The notes beneath the pieces are model-generated. The model was not told the DNA's origin. It saw nothing but the letters and a program-made list of their open reading frames with translations, and ran no database searches. The position numbers and the translations under genes were made by a program. A stretch of 64,000 bases of DNA from the NCBI GenBank assembly GCA_009733575.1, contig ML769608.1, forward strand, positions 52,576-116,575. Direction: 5' to 3'. Of the stretch, positions 47,641 through 58,722 are shown in pieces. Origin of the DNA: Gymnopus androsaceus JB14 (Eukaryota; Basidiomycota; Agaricomycetes; Agaricales; Omphalotaceae). Within the stretch, counting starts at the first letter, position 1. The number at the start of each line of letters is the position of its first letter.

Positions 47641-47723
47641 TATATGTAGACGCACTTCGTTGGTCTGAGATGAGTGAAGGACATGAATGACAGGATGATC
47701 ATCTCCAAGTAGCAAGGTGTTCG

Positions 47724-48287
47724 GTGGGCGCTCTGAATCTGCTGAAACATTGGATTCTGAACCCCAAGCTTCTCGGAAAGCCGATACTGGTTGAGATCCA
47801 GGGCGGTGATCACGATACCTCCGGAAAGAAAACTGGAATCTTTGTTGAGACCATCCAAAGCCTGGACAAGATCTCGGTAAAATTCGGAAGTCTACGATGG
47901 TATCTATCCCATTCCAAAGTGTTCTTCCGCATCGCAAGCGACCCAATCCATCTCATGAAAACGGTCTGATGGTCGTCGTTCGTGGACAGGAGAAACTAAT
48001 TGGGAAATTTGTACGCCGGTTACATCATTATTTCGAAGACACCCGTTTGGAAGTTCATCTGTATCGAGGTGGATCGCTCCGAACCCGGTCGTGAGCACAT
48101 CGCTGCGACCAAAGATTTCAGCAGTCCTAGGCTGTATATTCATCCCGGTGACCTCGAACTCAGCCAAGATAGTGCTGAAGAACGAAAGGCAGTGAAAGAG
48201 AAGCTGCAGCCCATTCGAGATTCGTATCAGCATGATGGGGTGCAAGTCATGTCCAGAGAGACAATTAATCAATTGTCGGGCGGATAG
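47724..48287 (+). CDS. Unrecognised open region, possibly a decayed small gene
   Basis: Consecutive plus-strand frames encode SLRWYLSHSKVFFRIASDP and, after a frame change near 47960-48000, WKFICIEVDRSEPGREHIAA and LYIHPGDLELSQDSAEERKA, ending at a TAG at 48287. These look protein-like but no domain is recognisable and no intron cleanly joins them. Minus-strand frames overlap and are considered shadows. Confidence 0.3.
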
Positions 48288-48734
48288 ACTTTGTATGAAA
48301 TTATTGTAAGACGTGGACTTTGTAAGTTGATAATAATAATTGTACATGTACAGTAGTCAAATCAATACAATCAATGGCAATACCACTAGCAACAGCCTGA
48401 ATATCTGAGTAGAAATAACAATAAGAACATAATTGCGTCCGCAACGACGTCAAACTATGCTTTTTGTTGTCTTGTTGTTTTTGTTTTTGTATTTTTTAAC
48501 ATCTGTTTTCGAAATCCCTTATTTAAAGAGCAATACTTCAGCGCTCTCACTTATGCTTCCCTCAATCTTCCGCACTGCTGGTGCCTACTTGCAGGATGCC
48601 AAAATGCGTTCTCTCGTAGGTCCATAGATTCCTTTATGCGCTGTTTTACTGATTTCTTCAACCTAGTCCGACAGTAGTAACGCATCTCCGCATGTAGTAA
48701 GCCCTTCGAGTACAGTGGATAGTGAGGTGAGTAC
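48288..48734. other. Spacer upstream of the Tnp2 gene
   Basis: AT-rich with no supported gene. A CCACTAGCAACAG string near 48390 recalls a CACTA end but has no partner that I can find. Confidence 0.4.
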
Positions 48735-51700
48735 ATGCAGTGGATACTATCTAGAACAAATACTGATATAACTCATAGGACGTCCCACAGATCCCCGGCT
48801 CATTCACTCCACACGCGCAATCCACAATGGTATTTACAAAATTGTCATCCTCGAATGAACTTCATTTTGACTACCCAGAAACAGGTTTTGCAAGTCACGC
48901 AATCGCTCAATGACTTGAACCTTGGGACGTTGGAATTGGAAGATGAACTCGTACACTTGCTCGCACAGCTTGAGCTCGAAGGATCCCCCAGTGTTGGAGA
49001 TGAGAATGATATATTAAAGCAGGTATGTAGCCCATGCCATTGTACGGCACCAAGTACTTACTGGCTCCAGGATAATCAACATGATCAACTTGAGACCTAC
49101 CTCACAGCAGCGACTCTTGTACCCAAGCCGTCCAACATGCGCCATCAGGATGTACTCTTCGTTCCATCGGAGGACATCTATGAGGCTTCTGCCCAACAAA
49201 CCCCCGACGCGTTAAGGCCTCTTGCGGCTACTGATGCTGTCAGTAGTATGCAGAGCGCTTTATCTCATGCTCTACATTCCAAGGCTTTTCGCCCTAGTCC
49301 TAGTTTTGGGCGCAAGCCTCCACCGAGATCAGTTGTCGAGCGATTCCAGTCATCTCCATCTACTGCGACACCGTCTTCGACCACATCCCACCAGAAGATC
49401 AGCAAAATTCATGCCAGTGAACTCTCCATCCTTCGTAAGCTTTCAGAGAAAGCTGAACACAGTCATCAATGCCTTTCGGGTGGTATCAAAAATCTCGCAC
49501 CCAACGCTCAGCGAGATGTACTCGACAAAGTCTCGAAATTCGTTGATGATGCATCATTGGCTCTGCGAAAACTAGAGACTCGCCAGAAGGAGCGCAAGTG
49601 GAGATCAGTACGGCGAGGTTCTGGTGATCAGGGACGAACAGAAGAGACGGGAACTATAGAGGAACAGGAGAAGTTAGGGAAGCAGCTACACAACCTCGAC
49701 ATACTTACGTCCATGTTGTATTCTCCTTTACTTGCTGATGTGCCCGAGTATGTCAATGCTGGTGAGTTCTCCCTCAACTACAGCCCATATGCATTTAATC
49801 GTTCTTTTAGATTATGCATATGGTTCTACGCTGGACCGACACGAAGCCATCCAACAAGTGCTCGTCGCTTTTGCCCTCATCTGTCATCTCGTTTTAGGCT
49901 TGTCTCGTACCCACTCTGAATTTGTTTTGGGGACAGCAGCACTCTTAGTCCGGCTTGCTTTCTGCTATGGGGCTCCTGAACAATCAAACGACCACCTCAA
50001 GCTCTCTGCTTCGCAGAATGAGCTTCTCTCAGGAATGCCTCATTCATTACATGAAGCCCTCCGTGATTTCAACATCGATGGAAAGTACGAACTTTATGCG
50101 ACTTGTCCAGAGTGTATGGCTACGCACCCAGCCATTTCGTTCCGTAACAAGCATTCTCCCGTCTTTCCCGAACACTGCAGTAATGATATTATTGGGAAGA
50201 CTGGTCATACTCAATGCCGCATTCAACTGTTACGAGCCAGAAGTGGTGGAACACTCCAGCCAATCAAACCATACCTCGTCGGATCCTTGCCTGACTACCT
50301 TGCTCGAGTTCTTGCAGACCCAGTTTATCTGGCCCAGTCTAATGGCGCAACTGATGAAGCATGGTCGAGAATCCGTTCAGATCAACAGCTTCATTCTTCG
50401 TCCAATGTTTTCGAAGCCGATTTCCTTCAGGACTTTAAAGGACCCAATGGAAAGCTCTTTGTTCACCGTGGAGATAAAGTGCGCCTCGCGTTCGCGCTAC
50501 ACATGGATTTCTTCAATCCAAATGGTATTCGCGTTCGAGGAAATCACCACTCTGTTGGAGTTATCTCTCTTGCCAATCTTGCACTCACCACAGACAATCG
50601 ATATATTCCGGAATTTCTCTTCCTTGGTGCTATCATTCCTGGGCACAAGGAACCGACTGTAGAGCAGTGCGATCACTTCATTCGCCCAATCATTGAGCAG
50701 TTTCGGAGGGCGTGGAGTCCTGGTATTCGGATATCACGCACTGCAGATTCAACTACTTCAGCCGTCCTTGTCGAAGCTGCTATCATCCTCTCTGTCAATG
50801 ATCTTCCTGCTGCGCGAAAGCTGGCCGGACTACAAGGCCATAGCTCCGGGAAGCATATCTGCAGTGTATGCGACCTGCAGGGCAAGAACTCCATTTTCGA
50901 CACCAATTACTCTCACTGGTCATCTCGAAATGTGCAGCAAATGCGTGACGCTGCATTCGCCTGGAGGGCAGCAGACACATCGACTGAACGGCAGAAGATT
51001 TTCGAGAAATACGGCGTGCGCTGGTCGTCAATGTGGCTACTTCCGTATTGGGATCCAACTCGCATGCTTGTCGTGGACAGTATGCATTGCATCCTTGAGG
51101 GAATCGTCCACTATCATTGTCGGCACGTCCTTTGTCTCAATGACACGGCACCCAAAATCAGTGCGGATGGATTTCGACATGCATACGACTGGCCTTGGGA
51201 GGCCTATCATGCCGACAACGTTTCCAGTGATTACGCGGTACCTCAAAAACACATCGCTCACATTAGCAAGATCCACGAACTCCTCTGCCTTGCACTCGAA
51301 GGCTCAAACTCCCTGAGCCTATTGGGTTTGTGGAATCGACTGGACCGAATTGGTACTCTTGCCTCTCTCCGCTATGTTGCCTTCACGCTAGGCCTGGTAC
51401 CTTGCCAGTTGTACATCAGCCCTGAAATTTCAGCACTGTATGCAGAGCGTGAACTTGCCCGACACTCAGAACATGGACATGTAGAGCTTCCAATCGGTAA
51501 GGAGGCGACCCGCAAAAGCCATATAATTGCTTTGCTCCTAGACTGGGTGAGAGGGCGATAATCTCTAATTATCATTTGACGTCTAATGCTGTGTTTTAGC
51601 GACTCAATCGCGAGCTTGCCTCAACGGCTCGAGTAATCCCCACCAACACACCCGAAACTATGCAACATATACGCTTCGTGATCTGCAACACTAAAAGACC

Positions 51701-52757
51701 GTCGTGGGTTAACTCAGTCCCCATGAATTTTGGTTCTAACAGTGCTGGAAGTATCAAAGCGAATGAGTGGCGTGTACTCTGTACTATCTTTCTTCCTATC
51801 GCCCTCGTCACACTCTGGGGAGATGATGATGGGATTGCCCCTCCAAGCGATGACTCGGATGAGGGCCTATTGTTTCAAGCTCTTCTGCATTCTATGGCGC
51901 TTTTCCAAGCCACTCTGATCGCCTGTCGCTACACGATGACAGGTCCTTGCATCCAAGCATATCGCATGCATCTCACAAAGTGGGTCCAAGAACTGAGGAC
52001 TCTCTTTCCTCATACCTATAACACTCCATCTCGAGTAAACATTCACATGGCCAGCCATATCTATGACTTTCTCAAGCTTTTTGGCCCCGTCATTTCCTGG
52101 TGGTGTTTTCCTTTTGAACGTCTCATTGGTGCTTTGCAGAAAGTGAATACCAATGACCATGTTGGTGGTAAGTTTGACCATCTATGTACAACACCACTCT
52201 AATTGTTTCATGCGTCTGTTTCATGCGTAGGACCTCTGGAAAGTACGATCATGAAATCGCAACTCCATGTTGCTAACATTCGTCGTTGGCTCCGTCGATC
52301 AGACTGTCCTGAGGCAATCAGACAGCTGAAGGTGCTTTTTGACAAATGTTTTGTACCTACAGAACCGCCCGAGGAGGAATTCAAACTTGGTTCACATCGT
52401 TCCTACATCAAACGCGATGGCGTTGTATTTTCCCCTCATCTCACCCATGAAGGTAATGCCACCATTATCTACCGACCAAACTCAAATGAGGAGCCCATTG
52501 CTGGACGTATTGAGCAAATCGATAACGTTGTAACAGAAAATGGCACCCTCACGCGCCTCCTGGTCCGCGCTCATCTACCTCTTCCCAAGGCTTCATATGA
52601 TCCCTTCCGAATCTTTCCTGATTTCCCTGCAAAGACGTACTCCACTCAAATGAAGGATTCCCTCCACGTTGTTGACCTCGACAATGTTGTTGCTCATGCG
52701 GCCCGTTTTGACTTCTCACATAATCGTTCGGTTTTGCTGAATTTATCGCGAGCATGA
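48735..52757 (+). CDS. CACTA (EnSpm) Tnp2-type transposase
   Basis: An N-terminal region (48735-49760) has Cys/His residues and helical sequence (YWLQDNQHDQLETYLTA). In-phase introns at about 49761-49809, 51550-51599 and 52168-52230 join it to the transposase body. Blocks typical of Tnp2/DUF4218 proteins include RVRGNHHSVGVISLANLALT, DLPAARKLAGLQGHSSGKH with CSVC, WLLPYWDPTRMLVVDSMHCI, HIYDFLKLFGPVISWWCFPF and ERLIGALQKVNTNDHVGG. The C-terminus ends in FSHNRSVLLNLSRA at 52757. The frame has no damage over 4 kb, so it may be active. The exact start is unsure (ATG 48735 or an internal Met near 48857). It lies about 270 bp left of the inverted repeat at 53023. Confidence 0.85.
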
Positions 52758-53022
52758 TGGTGTGTAGCTTTTTCCTGTGCCCACTCGTATACTGATCCTT
52801 GCGCCAACATAGCACACGCACATGCGCAAAGAACTTATCGCACTTGCAGCATATCTGCTAGCGTGAAACTCGAAGTTTCATCCCAGCTTTCCTCAAAATA
52901 ATCTTCCTTTCACAATTTTGTAGTATCGTATACAGTTTCCAATGCACCGAACTTTGTTATATCACGAACAAGATCTTATTACAATAAACTTCTCTTTTCG
53001 GCTACCGTATCTGTTAACATGA

Positions 53023-53247
53023 AATGTTGACTATCACAAACAAAATATTATCAGATGAGAAATTATATTTCCTGCTATCTATCGGCAGGGTTGAACCCAG
53101 TCAAGAATCTTAGAATATCGTACAAAAATTATATCAGAGTGAACAGTTTCATGATATTAGATATATCTATGACATTGATATATTTAATGATACTTGAAAA
53201 TTCCGTTCAATATTCTTGCTTGAAGAATTTTGTCCATTTCCCGTGTG
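53023..53247 (+). repeat. Right 225-bp inverted repeat of the large element
   Basis: Reverse-complement partner of 33401-33625. It ends TTTCCCGTGTG at 53247 followed by TTG, mirroring the left end. Confidence 0.85.
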
Positions 53248-53654
53248 TTGATTCATGAGATGACTGGGGGGTAGATCTAGAGCAAGGGCCGAACCTTTTC
53301 GGGGAGCTGAATTCGGCGCTTATTATGTATGTTACTCCAAAAAGATATGCTCGTCCCAAAAGGAATGTGCTGGTTTCCTTCCGTAGCTACGTTTGTGTGC
53401 GGCAATGAAGAGTGATGAGTACATGGAGGTGTGTACATGATGATTCAGCTTTGGCATAGAGTGCAAGGGATCTCAATTGCCAAATTGAAAAATTCTTCGA
53501 TCGCAAGCACTCGTCCAATTAGTAGATTACAGGTCGTACAAACATTTCAGCACAGGCTACTAATACGGTGATATTTAATCTTTAAGCATAGGCAATCTAC
53601 ACGATAAATAAATAAGCGGACGCACCAGAGATAAAACTGGGACTTACTCGTGGA
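53248..53654. other. Intergenic
   Basis: Host flank to the right of the large element; no gene supported. The first three bases, TTG, match the three bases left of 33401. Confidence 0.5.
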
Positions 53655-54152
53655 TCATTCAAGTGAGTTCAATCGCACTGGAGCAGCTTGTTTCAAAGTG
53701 ATAATCCTTTCTCGATGGATTACACATGCAAACGCAAACCAAACTACTGTTTCAGTAGTGGCTGCATAGCAATCAATACCGCCAAGGATCGGGACCGCAG
53801 GAGTGAATTCACTCCAGTCGGTCAAGGTCAAGGAAACCATGCTCAACGCCGATGCAGCAACCCATAACCCCCCCAAAAAATAAGCAACAGTGACGGAGGG
53901 GAGTGTAGAATAGGCTGGCAAGGGAGAGGAAAATGGAACATCGTTGCTATCGTGGCAGCGAGTTGTTCGTTGGCGTTCGCGGATGAGTATGACGAGCAGG
54001 TAAACCAACGTAAGGAATGAAACAGCTGGGGCGATGAAAAAACTATATTTTCCCACAAACACCATTGAGAAAGCAAGAGTGATAGTAGAAAGGCATAGAG
54101 ACAGCCAAGTGAGAATACTGAGAGATTTGGGGAGAGCGTTAATCACCAACAT
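53655..54152 (-). CDS. Small four-TM membrane protein, copy A (intact)
   Basis: ATG at 54152, 165 residues. Four hydrophobic segments: about residues 12-30 (LTWLSLCLSTITLAFSMVF), 38-55 (FIAPAVSFLTLVYLLVILI), 85-108 (VTVAYFLGGLWVAASALSMV) and 125-145 (YAATTETVVWFAFACVIH). The middle loop is charged. Two decayed relatives lie nearby (54434-55003 and 58246-58539), all on the same strand. The conserved phrase CYAATTETVVWFAF/CNAATAETVVWF marks the family. No known function; a MARVEL-like topology is possible but unproven. Confidence 0.65.
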   Translation of the reverse strand: MLVINALPKSLSILTWLSLCLSTITLAFSMVFVGKYSFFIAPAVSFLTLVYLLVILIRERQRTTRCHDSNDVPFSSPLPAYSTLPSVTVAYFLGGLWVAASALSMVSLTLTDWSEFTPAVPILGGIDCYAATTETVVWFAFACVIHRERIITLKQAAPVRLNSLE

Positions 54153-54433
54153 GGTAGTGCATATCTAGAACGAAATTCGAGCTTTCTTATATGTATGCCT
54201 TCAGGCTCCACCATTCCGATTCGGTCAACAGGCAATGTACTTGGCAGAAGATGTAAAGCGGGATTTCGGTGTAGAAAAGCCGTGGAGGCTAAGGATTTAT
54301 ATGAGAGTAGCCAAGAGTAGCTGTGAAGACGCGAAGACAACGCTGTGGTAGTTCCGTCTTCGCATCCTGTAAAGGGCCTCATGGAGTCGGGAATTCAGCG
54401 ACGGAATTCCTGACGATCGTTATAACCATCTTT

Positions 54434-55003
54434 CTAACAACAAATTGACAGGCAAAAATCCATGCATAATATCGTCACCAAAACGGGGCTGCTACGGGCG
54501 CCATTAGTACAGCGTAAGGAGGACAGAACATGCAAGACTTGGGACTTACGGATTATAATTTCATTGCATGAAGCGCGGAGTTTCAGAGCAACGATCTTCT
54601 CCTGATGGATCATACCCGCAAACGCAAGTGAAACTACTGCTTCGGCAGTAGCCGCATTGCAGGCAAGAACAGCAGGAATTGGAAAGTCAAACCATTCAGC
54701 ACTATGGACCAACATAATCATGCTTGTCACCGATGTGATGAACCAGCATACCCTCAGGAAATATGCCACAATCATGGAAGAGAGTGTCGTGTACGCGGCA
54801 GCGGAGAGGATTGCGGAGAGGCACCCGGAGTAATATGGAGGAGGGAGCGTGTCGCGAACTGCTCGTTTGCATTTGTAGTTCAAGGACAGACGAGGACCAG
54901 GTGAGATGACGGACGGTGCTGAACTCACAGAGCAGTGATGATAGAGACATAATGACAGCCAGGTCAATATGCTGACATATTTTGGGAGAGCGATGATAAC
55001 GAA
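54434..55003 (-). pseudogene. Small four-TM membrane protein, copy B (decayed)
   Basis: It begins with FFVIIALPKYVSILTWLSLC, aligned with the start of copy A, but the second membrane segment is largely missing and the frame breaks around 54900. The C-terminal half is recognisable (SSMIVAYFLRVCWFITS, ACNAATAEAVVSLAFAGMIH) up to a GTAAGT donor near 54550. It is a tandem paralogue that has lost part of TM2. Confidence 0.6.
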
Positions 55004-55300
55004 AAAAACTTCGGTAGAGCGTTCACGAACATTGTTATAATGCCAACCTATAATGAGAGTCTCTACACCGGTGAAGAGATTACTGAATTACGCACAATTG
55101 ACATTCATCTGCAAGTGACCGCAGCAACGACAGCAGCGGGTACTATCCTATTGAAAGTACCGCAGTTCGATGGTCGACAGCATTGAACTAACCTGGGTAC
55201 TAATTGAGAGGGCGAAAACGATTGTATCCTAGTCATACTTCGATACTCTAGAACAAACATTTTTTCATGTACTGCTAGGGATATCACCGAAGTCCTCCAT

Positions 55301-56355
55301 TTACCATAAGAACGGCACAATGACCTTTCTTTCCTTCGGGTATGATTCACCGAATTTTTCCTTGTACCAAAGATGCCCTTTGTAAGCCCTTGGGAGCATC
55401 AACACGATTTCGTTCAGAAGAAAAATCCACGGAGGTGTAAATCTCGGTGCGAAGAAGGAAGAAGGCGCGCGAAGAAATGCCAGAAGAGCAGATGGAGACA
55501 ATATCACGCTCATAGCGGAGCCAATAAAGGCTGAATCAAAGGGTGCAGGAGACGCCGCAAGAGCAAATCCGAACCACTCGAACCATTCGCAAAAGTAATT
55601 CGGGTATGAGATATACTTGTAAAGCAAACCGTACGGGATGGCATAGTGCTCGCTTTGAGCCGTTTTCCCGTCGGGTTTGGATTTTGTTTTACGGCGAATG
55701 TCCAAGAGTATTTCGTCATGGATGACGTTCCCAGCAAAGCCCAAAGCCCACAGACTCAGCCCAATGTAGAATGATGGTCGAGGTGCAGAAAGATACGCGC
55801 ACGCGGCAGGAGACGAAAGGTAAGTTCCTATGAGAGATCCATTCAGCACGTTGAATGATATTCCAGCGAGGGTGACGATGGCGTGAGACTTGGAACGCGA
55901 GGGAGTACGAAGAGGAGATACAAGTGCGCGATTAGCATAGTGGACCAAGTAAGCTCCTGCTAGGATGTACTGGTAGATGGATGGCTGGAGTGAGACTGGT
56001 TCACCGCAGGAGAGTGGCGAAGTGAGGAAGGAATATGTGAAAAGAACAGGCGAAACGATCTCCATTACGATCCATGACTTTCTGACCTAAATACGTGTAT
56101 GTTCAATTAGCCTTGCAAGAGATTCTCAAGTTCACACTTACCGTCAAATATGAAAATACTCTTCCCAGTCTGAGCAAAGCGTCCAAAGGGCGCGTTTATT
56201 ACAAGCAGTACTGGACAAACGATGAGGCTGACGACTGTAAACCATTTCCGGCTAGCTGTGAGAGGTATCAGCGGTCAGAATAAAGAGTATCTTACGATTT
56301 ACTTGCCATCGTAGAGAGCCTTGATTTCAATTGGAGAGAGACTAGACACATGCAT
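55301..56355 (-). CDS. Steroid 5-alpha-reductase-like membrane protein (SRD5A/DET2 family)
   Basis: Exon 1 starts at ATG 56355 (MHVSSLSPIEIKALYD). A 51-nt intron with a GC donor (56256-56306, GCAAGT...CACAG) leads to SRKWFTVVSLIVCPV and NAPFGRFAQTG, as in this family. A second intron (about 56089-56140) leads to the main exon (WIVMEIVSPVLFTYSFL onward), but its GT-AG borders leave the join one base out of phase, so either an indel or another border exists. The C-terminal half has the family signature HYAIPYGLLYKYISYPNYFC, EWFEWFGFALA and HLWYKEKFGESYPKERK ... PFLW. Such enzymes use NADPH to reduce an enone of a sterol or lipid in the ER membrane. Substrate unknown. Confidence 0.8.
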
Positions 56356-56940
56356 GATGATGGTGGCTGAGGACAAGACGAAACGTGTCAACGGGCGCTA
56401 ATTTGCTGCTTTGCATATATCACGGTCCTGGACGGAGAAACTGCTATCAAGATTGGCAGTTGAGTCATGGCTGCGTCGAGCTGCGGGCAATTCAAACGGT
56501 GCTTCGGACTAACAGCTGTAGTGGTACGCTCAGCTCAGCGCTCATGTGCGTACTATCAGCAAATCCCGATGGTTCGGAGTAATATACCAATCGCTCTTTC
56601 GTTAACCACCATCAGTCTAACGGGCGCTAAACCCCACTGGCTAGCTCGTCGTGCGTAGGATTGAATCTGAATTCTTTGCAGAGCAAATAGCGACTAGTAT
56701 TGCAGCATGAAAGTGATTCCGCACTATCACGTCTCTGCAGCAGGGAGTGGTTCGAGTCTACCTTCCCCTCGGCTGTGGGATACAGTACCACAGATTTTGC
56801 CAAGGTTTTAAGTGGTTCCGCTGATGGACGTGCGTAACTATAGTTGCATCGGCAACGAACACATAGATCAGCATCATAACACAACTTATAAACTCCCAAA
56901 AAAATTTTCTTTTCTTTCATCCTCTCCTATTATTTCTGCC
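56356..56940. other. Intergenic between divergent genes
   Basis: Promoter region for the reductase-like gene (-) and the secreted-protein gene (+). A GGTTCGAGTCTACC string near 56750 looks like a tRNA T-arm but has no cloverleaf partner. No gene seen. Confidence 0.45.
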
Positions 56941-57817
56941 ATGTTCCCTCTCACTCTCACTCGCTTATCTCTTGTCTTCATCTTCTGCTCCGTCACCGCA
57001 TTGGCAGATCAAAATGTAACCATTCCTTATAACAGCTCATCCATATCCTTCGTGAATAACAACAGTACCTCTACGCCTGTCTGCGCCGTCGATGCAACTG
57101 GGAATGTATTAGGGGGGCAAGGAGGCTGCTACAACACCCGAACCGAGTCAGTGTGCCGACTCTCTCCTTCCACTTGATGAGCTTTGGCAATGGTATCTCG
57201 AGCTTCAAATTCTATGGTTTGTCTCTCCCGCTTAGCCCTATTTCATCTTAATCATTTACTTTCGAAACAGGTAGCGCCGTCTACATAAACGCTCTTTTGT
57301 ATGAATTCTCCCCTCTTTACAACATCACGACTAGATGGAGCTCCGGCATCCATAGACGGCTTTCGTGACTCTGGACCTCTTCTCTGCACTACCCTCTTCT
57401 CACAAGAAGGACTGGATAACAGTACCGAACATGAGATCAGTGTTCTGGTAGCGGGCTTCAGCCCGTCGGCGAATGAGACCGTGCAGAACGAGGAGGCAAC
57501 TTCTGGTCGAGGCGCTCCTGCTTAACAACATCATGTGCGTACTACTTGTATATTGTACTTGATTTCAGCCCTTACTTCTATTATTTCATCAGTGTAACAA
57601 CGTCTAATGCTGTGGGTAATATTTCGGCTGCACCATCGTCATCTGGAACCCCGTCAACGTCTTCGAACCGCTAAGTGGTAGCTCCGCTTCACCAAGTCAA
57701 CACAATGGAGCTTCAAGTTACAGCATGTCGCCCATACCATTTGCGTTCCTGTCATTACTGCCAGTATATATTGCGGCCAGTATTGTATGGGTTGGCGGTT
57801 TTGAACTTTACGCCTGA
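56941..57817 (+). pseudogene. Secreted, Ser-rich, membrane-anchored glycoprotein of an agaric family, frameshifted
   Basis: ATG 56941 starts a signal peptide (MFPLTLTRLSLVFIFCSVTA). The body has several N-glycosylation sequons and family phrases GSAVYINALLY, LDGAPASIDGFRDSGP, TTLFSQEGLDNSTEHE and SPSANETVQNEEATSG. An intron lies at about 57218-57271. The C-terminus has a Ser-rich stretch and a hydrophobic segment (PIPFAFLSLLPVYIAASIVW) to a TGA at 57815. Three breaks interrupt it: an extra TG near 57152, an extra base near 57331, and a frame change in the Ser-rich part near 57660. Probably a cell-surface protein gene that has decayed. Confidence 0.6.
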
Positions 57818-58245
57818 GATTGGGAGTGGACAATGCCGGTGTTGATGGAGATGCTGATTTCGACGTATGTTGCCGCACTTCATATCTATGTGCACCAATC
57901 TCCACAAGCCCACTTCGCATGCTTGTATATAACCTCATTCCCGTTCACTACATGGGCCTACATTGGCCTACAGTATCATAGTGTACATCATTAAAAAAAT
58001 GATCCCAACAGCAGTACACACCTTAGTTCATCTCTCATCCTGAACAGTAACACTGCAACCTATAGTGAGTATGTAGTACTAGTCAAGAGTTATGCTTAAA
58101 ACTGCTCAAAGGCTGCTGTGTTGGGCTTATATATACGAGTCCGCGTCCGTATCTCGTCATAGGTGCCTGACAAGTGCGAATACTACTTATTCAATATGTT
58201 CATAAGCCTGAAAAGATGCAATGAAAGAATGCGTACACAGGTGCT
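57818..58245. other. Intergenic
   Basis: No supported gene between the secreted-protein relic and the third four-TM copy. Confidence 0.5.
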
Positions 58246-58539
58246 TCAAAACGTGTAATTTGTAGGGAACGCTCTCAAAATATATTTTGAAGCAATGATG
58301 CTCTCTCGATGGACTGCACCTGCAAATGAAAACCAAACCACGGTTTCGGCAGTTGCTGCATTGCAGGCGATAATAGCAAAAGGGGTGAATTCTCCCCATT
58401 GAATATATCGAGACCAACATCGGCCAACCACATTACTCTCAGAAAAATATGCCACAATGACGGAAGAGAGCGTATATGTACTTCCACCTAGATCTACATA
58501 GCAAGTTATCATGTTGAACTTCATCTTCATGTCGTGCAT
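58246..58539 (-). pseudogene. Small four-TM membrane protein, copy C (C-terminal remnant)
   Basis: The minus strand carries LSSVIVAYFSESNVV and ACNAATAETVVWFSFAGAVH, followed by RESIIASKYI, matching the last two membrane segments of copies A and B. The N-terminal half with TM1 and TM2 is not recognisable upstream, where a Copia element begins at 58723. A decayed paralogue. Confidence 0.55.
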
Positions 58540-58722
58540 GTTGAAAGGATCTGACGCTTACGATAGTGATGTCATTGATCGACTCGACATGAGTCTTTCG
58601 TTCCGTTAATACTCCTTGAAACACCTTTGTAGCTGTGCTACATAAGGCAACAGCACTGTCTTTGTATTTGCTCAATAAGTATACAAGATGCTGTAATTAT
58701 GCCATTCGCTAGTTCTATAAAT

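Larger units (their letters stand above)
44132..47655. mobile_element. 3.5-kb element with perfect 34-bp terminal inverted repeats
   Basis: 44132-44165 starts GTGCGTCTACATATAGTTGC and continues with CGTCGGCCAAATTC. 47622-47655 is the exact reverse complement of all 34 bases. Between them is a Crinkler-like NTPase/nuclease gene and, at the right end, an internal inverted repeat with an A-rich tandem array. No transposase is present, so the element would be non-autonomous, or the cargo enzyme itself would have a role in mobility. A related single end lies at 43608. Target duplications were not resolved. Confidence 0.65.
33401..53247. mobile_element. Candidate CACTA-like element of about 19.8 kb with cargo and nested insertions
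   Basis: A 225-bp sequence at 33401-33625 recurs as its reverse complement at 53023-53247, agreeing at roughly nine of ten positions by eye. The outer ends are CACACGGGAAATGG and its complement. The three bases outside are TTG on both sides (33398-33400 and 53248-53250). CAC ends with 3-bp duplications are the signature of CACTA (EnSpm) transposons, and a Tnp2-type transposase gene ends at 52757, inside the right repeat. The interior also contains genes not needed for transposition. Linking all this into one unit is inference; two separate elements sharing related ends could give a similar picture. Confidence 0.55.

Noticed and set aside
47904..48347. Minus-strand frame right of the 3.5-kb element
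   Set aside because: It overlaps a more protein-like plus-strand frame and has no domain.
48381..48400. CCACTAGCAACAG as a left CACTA terminus of the Tnp2 element
   Set aside because: No inverted partner was found right of 52757; the CACACGGG ends with TTG flanks fit better.
56735..56765. GGTTCGAGTCTACC, tRNA T-arm-like
   Set aside because: No D-arm, anticodon arm or acceptor stem around it.
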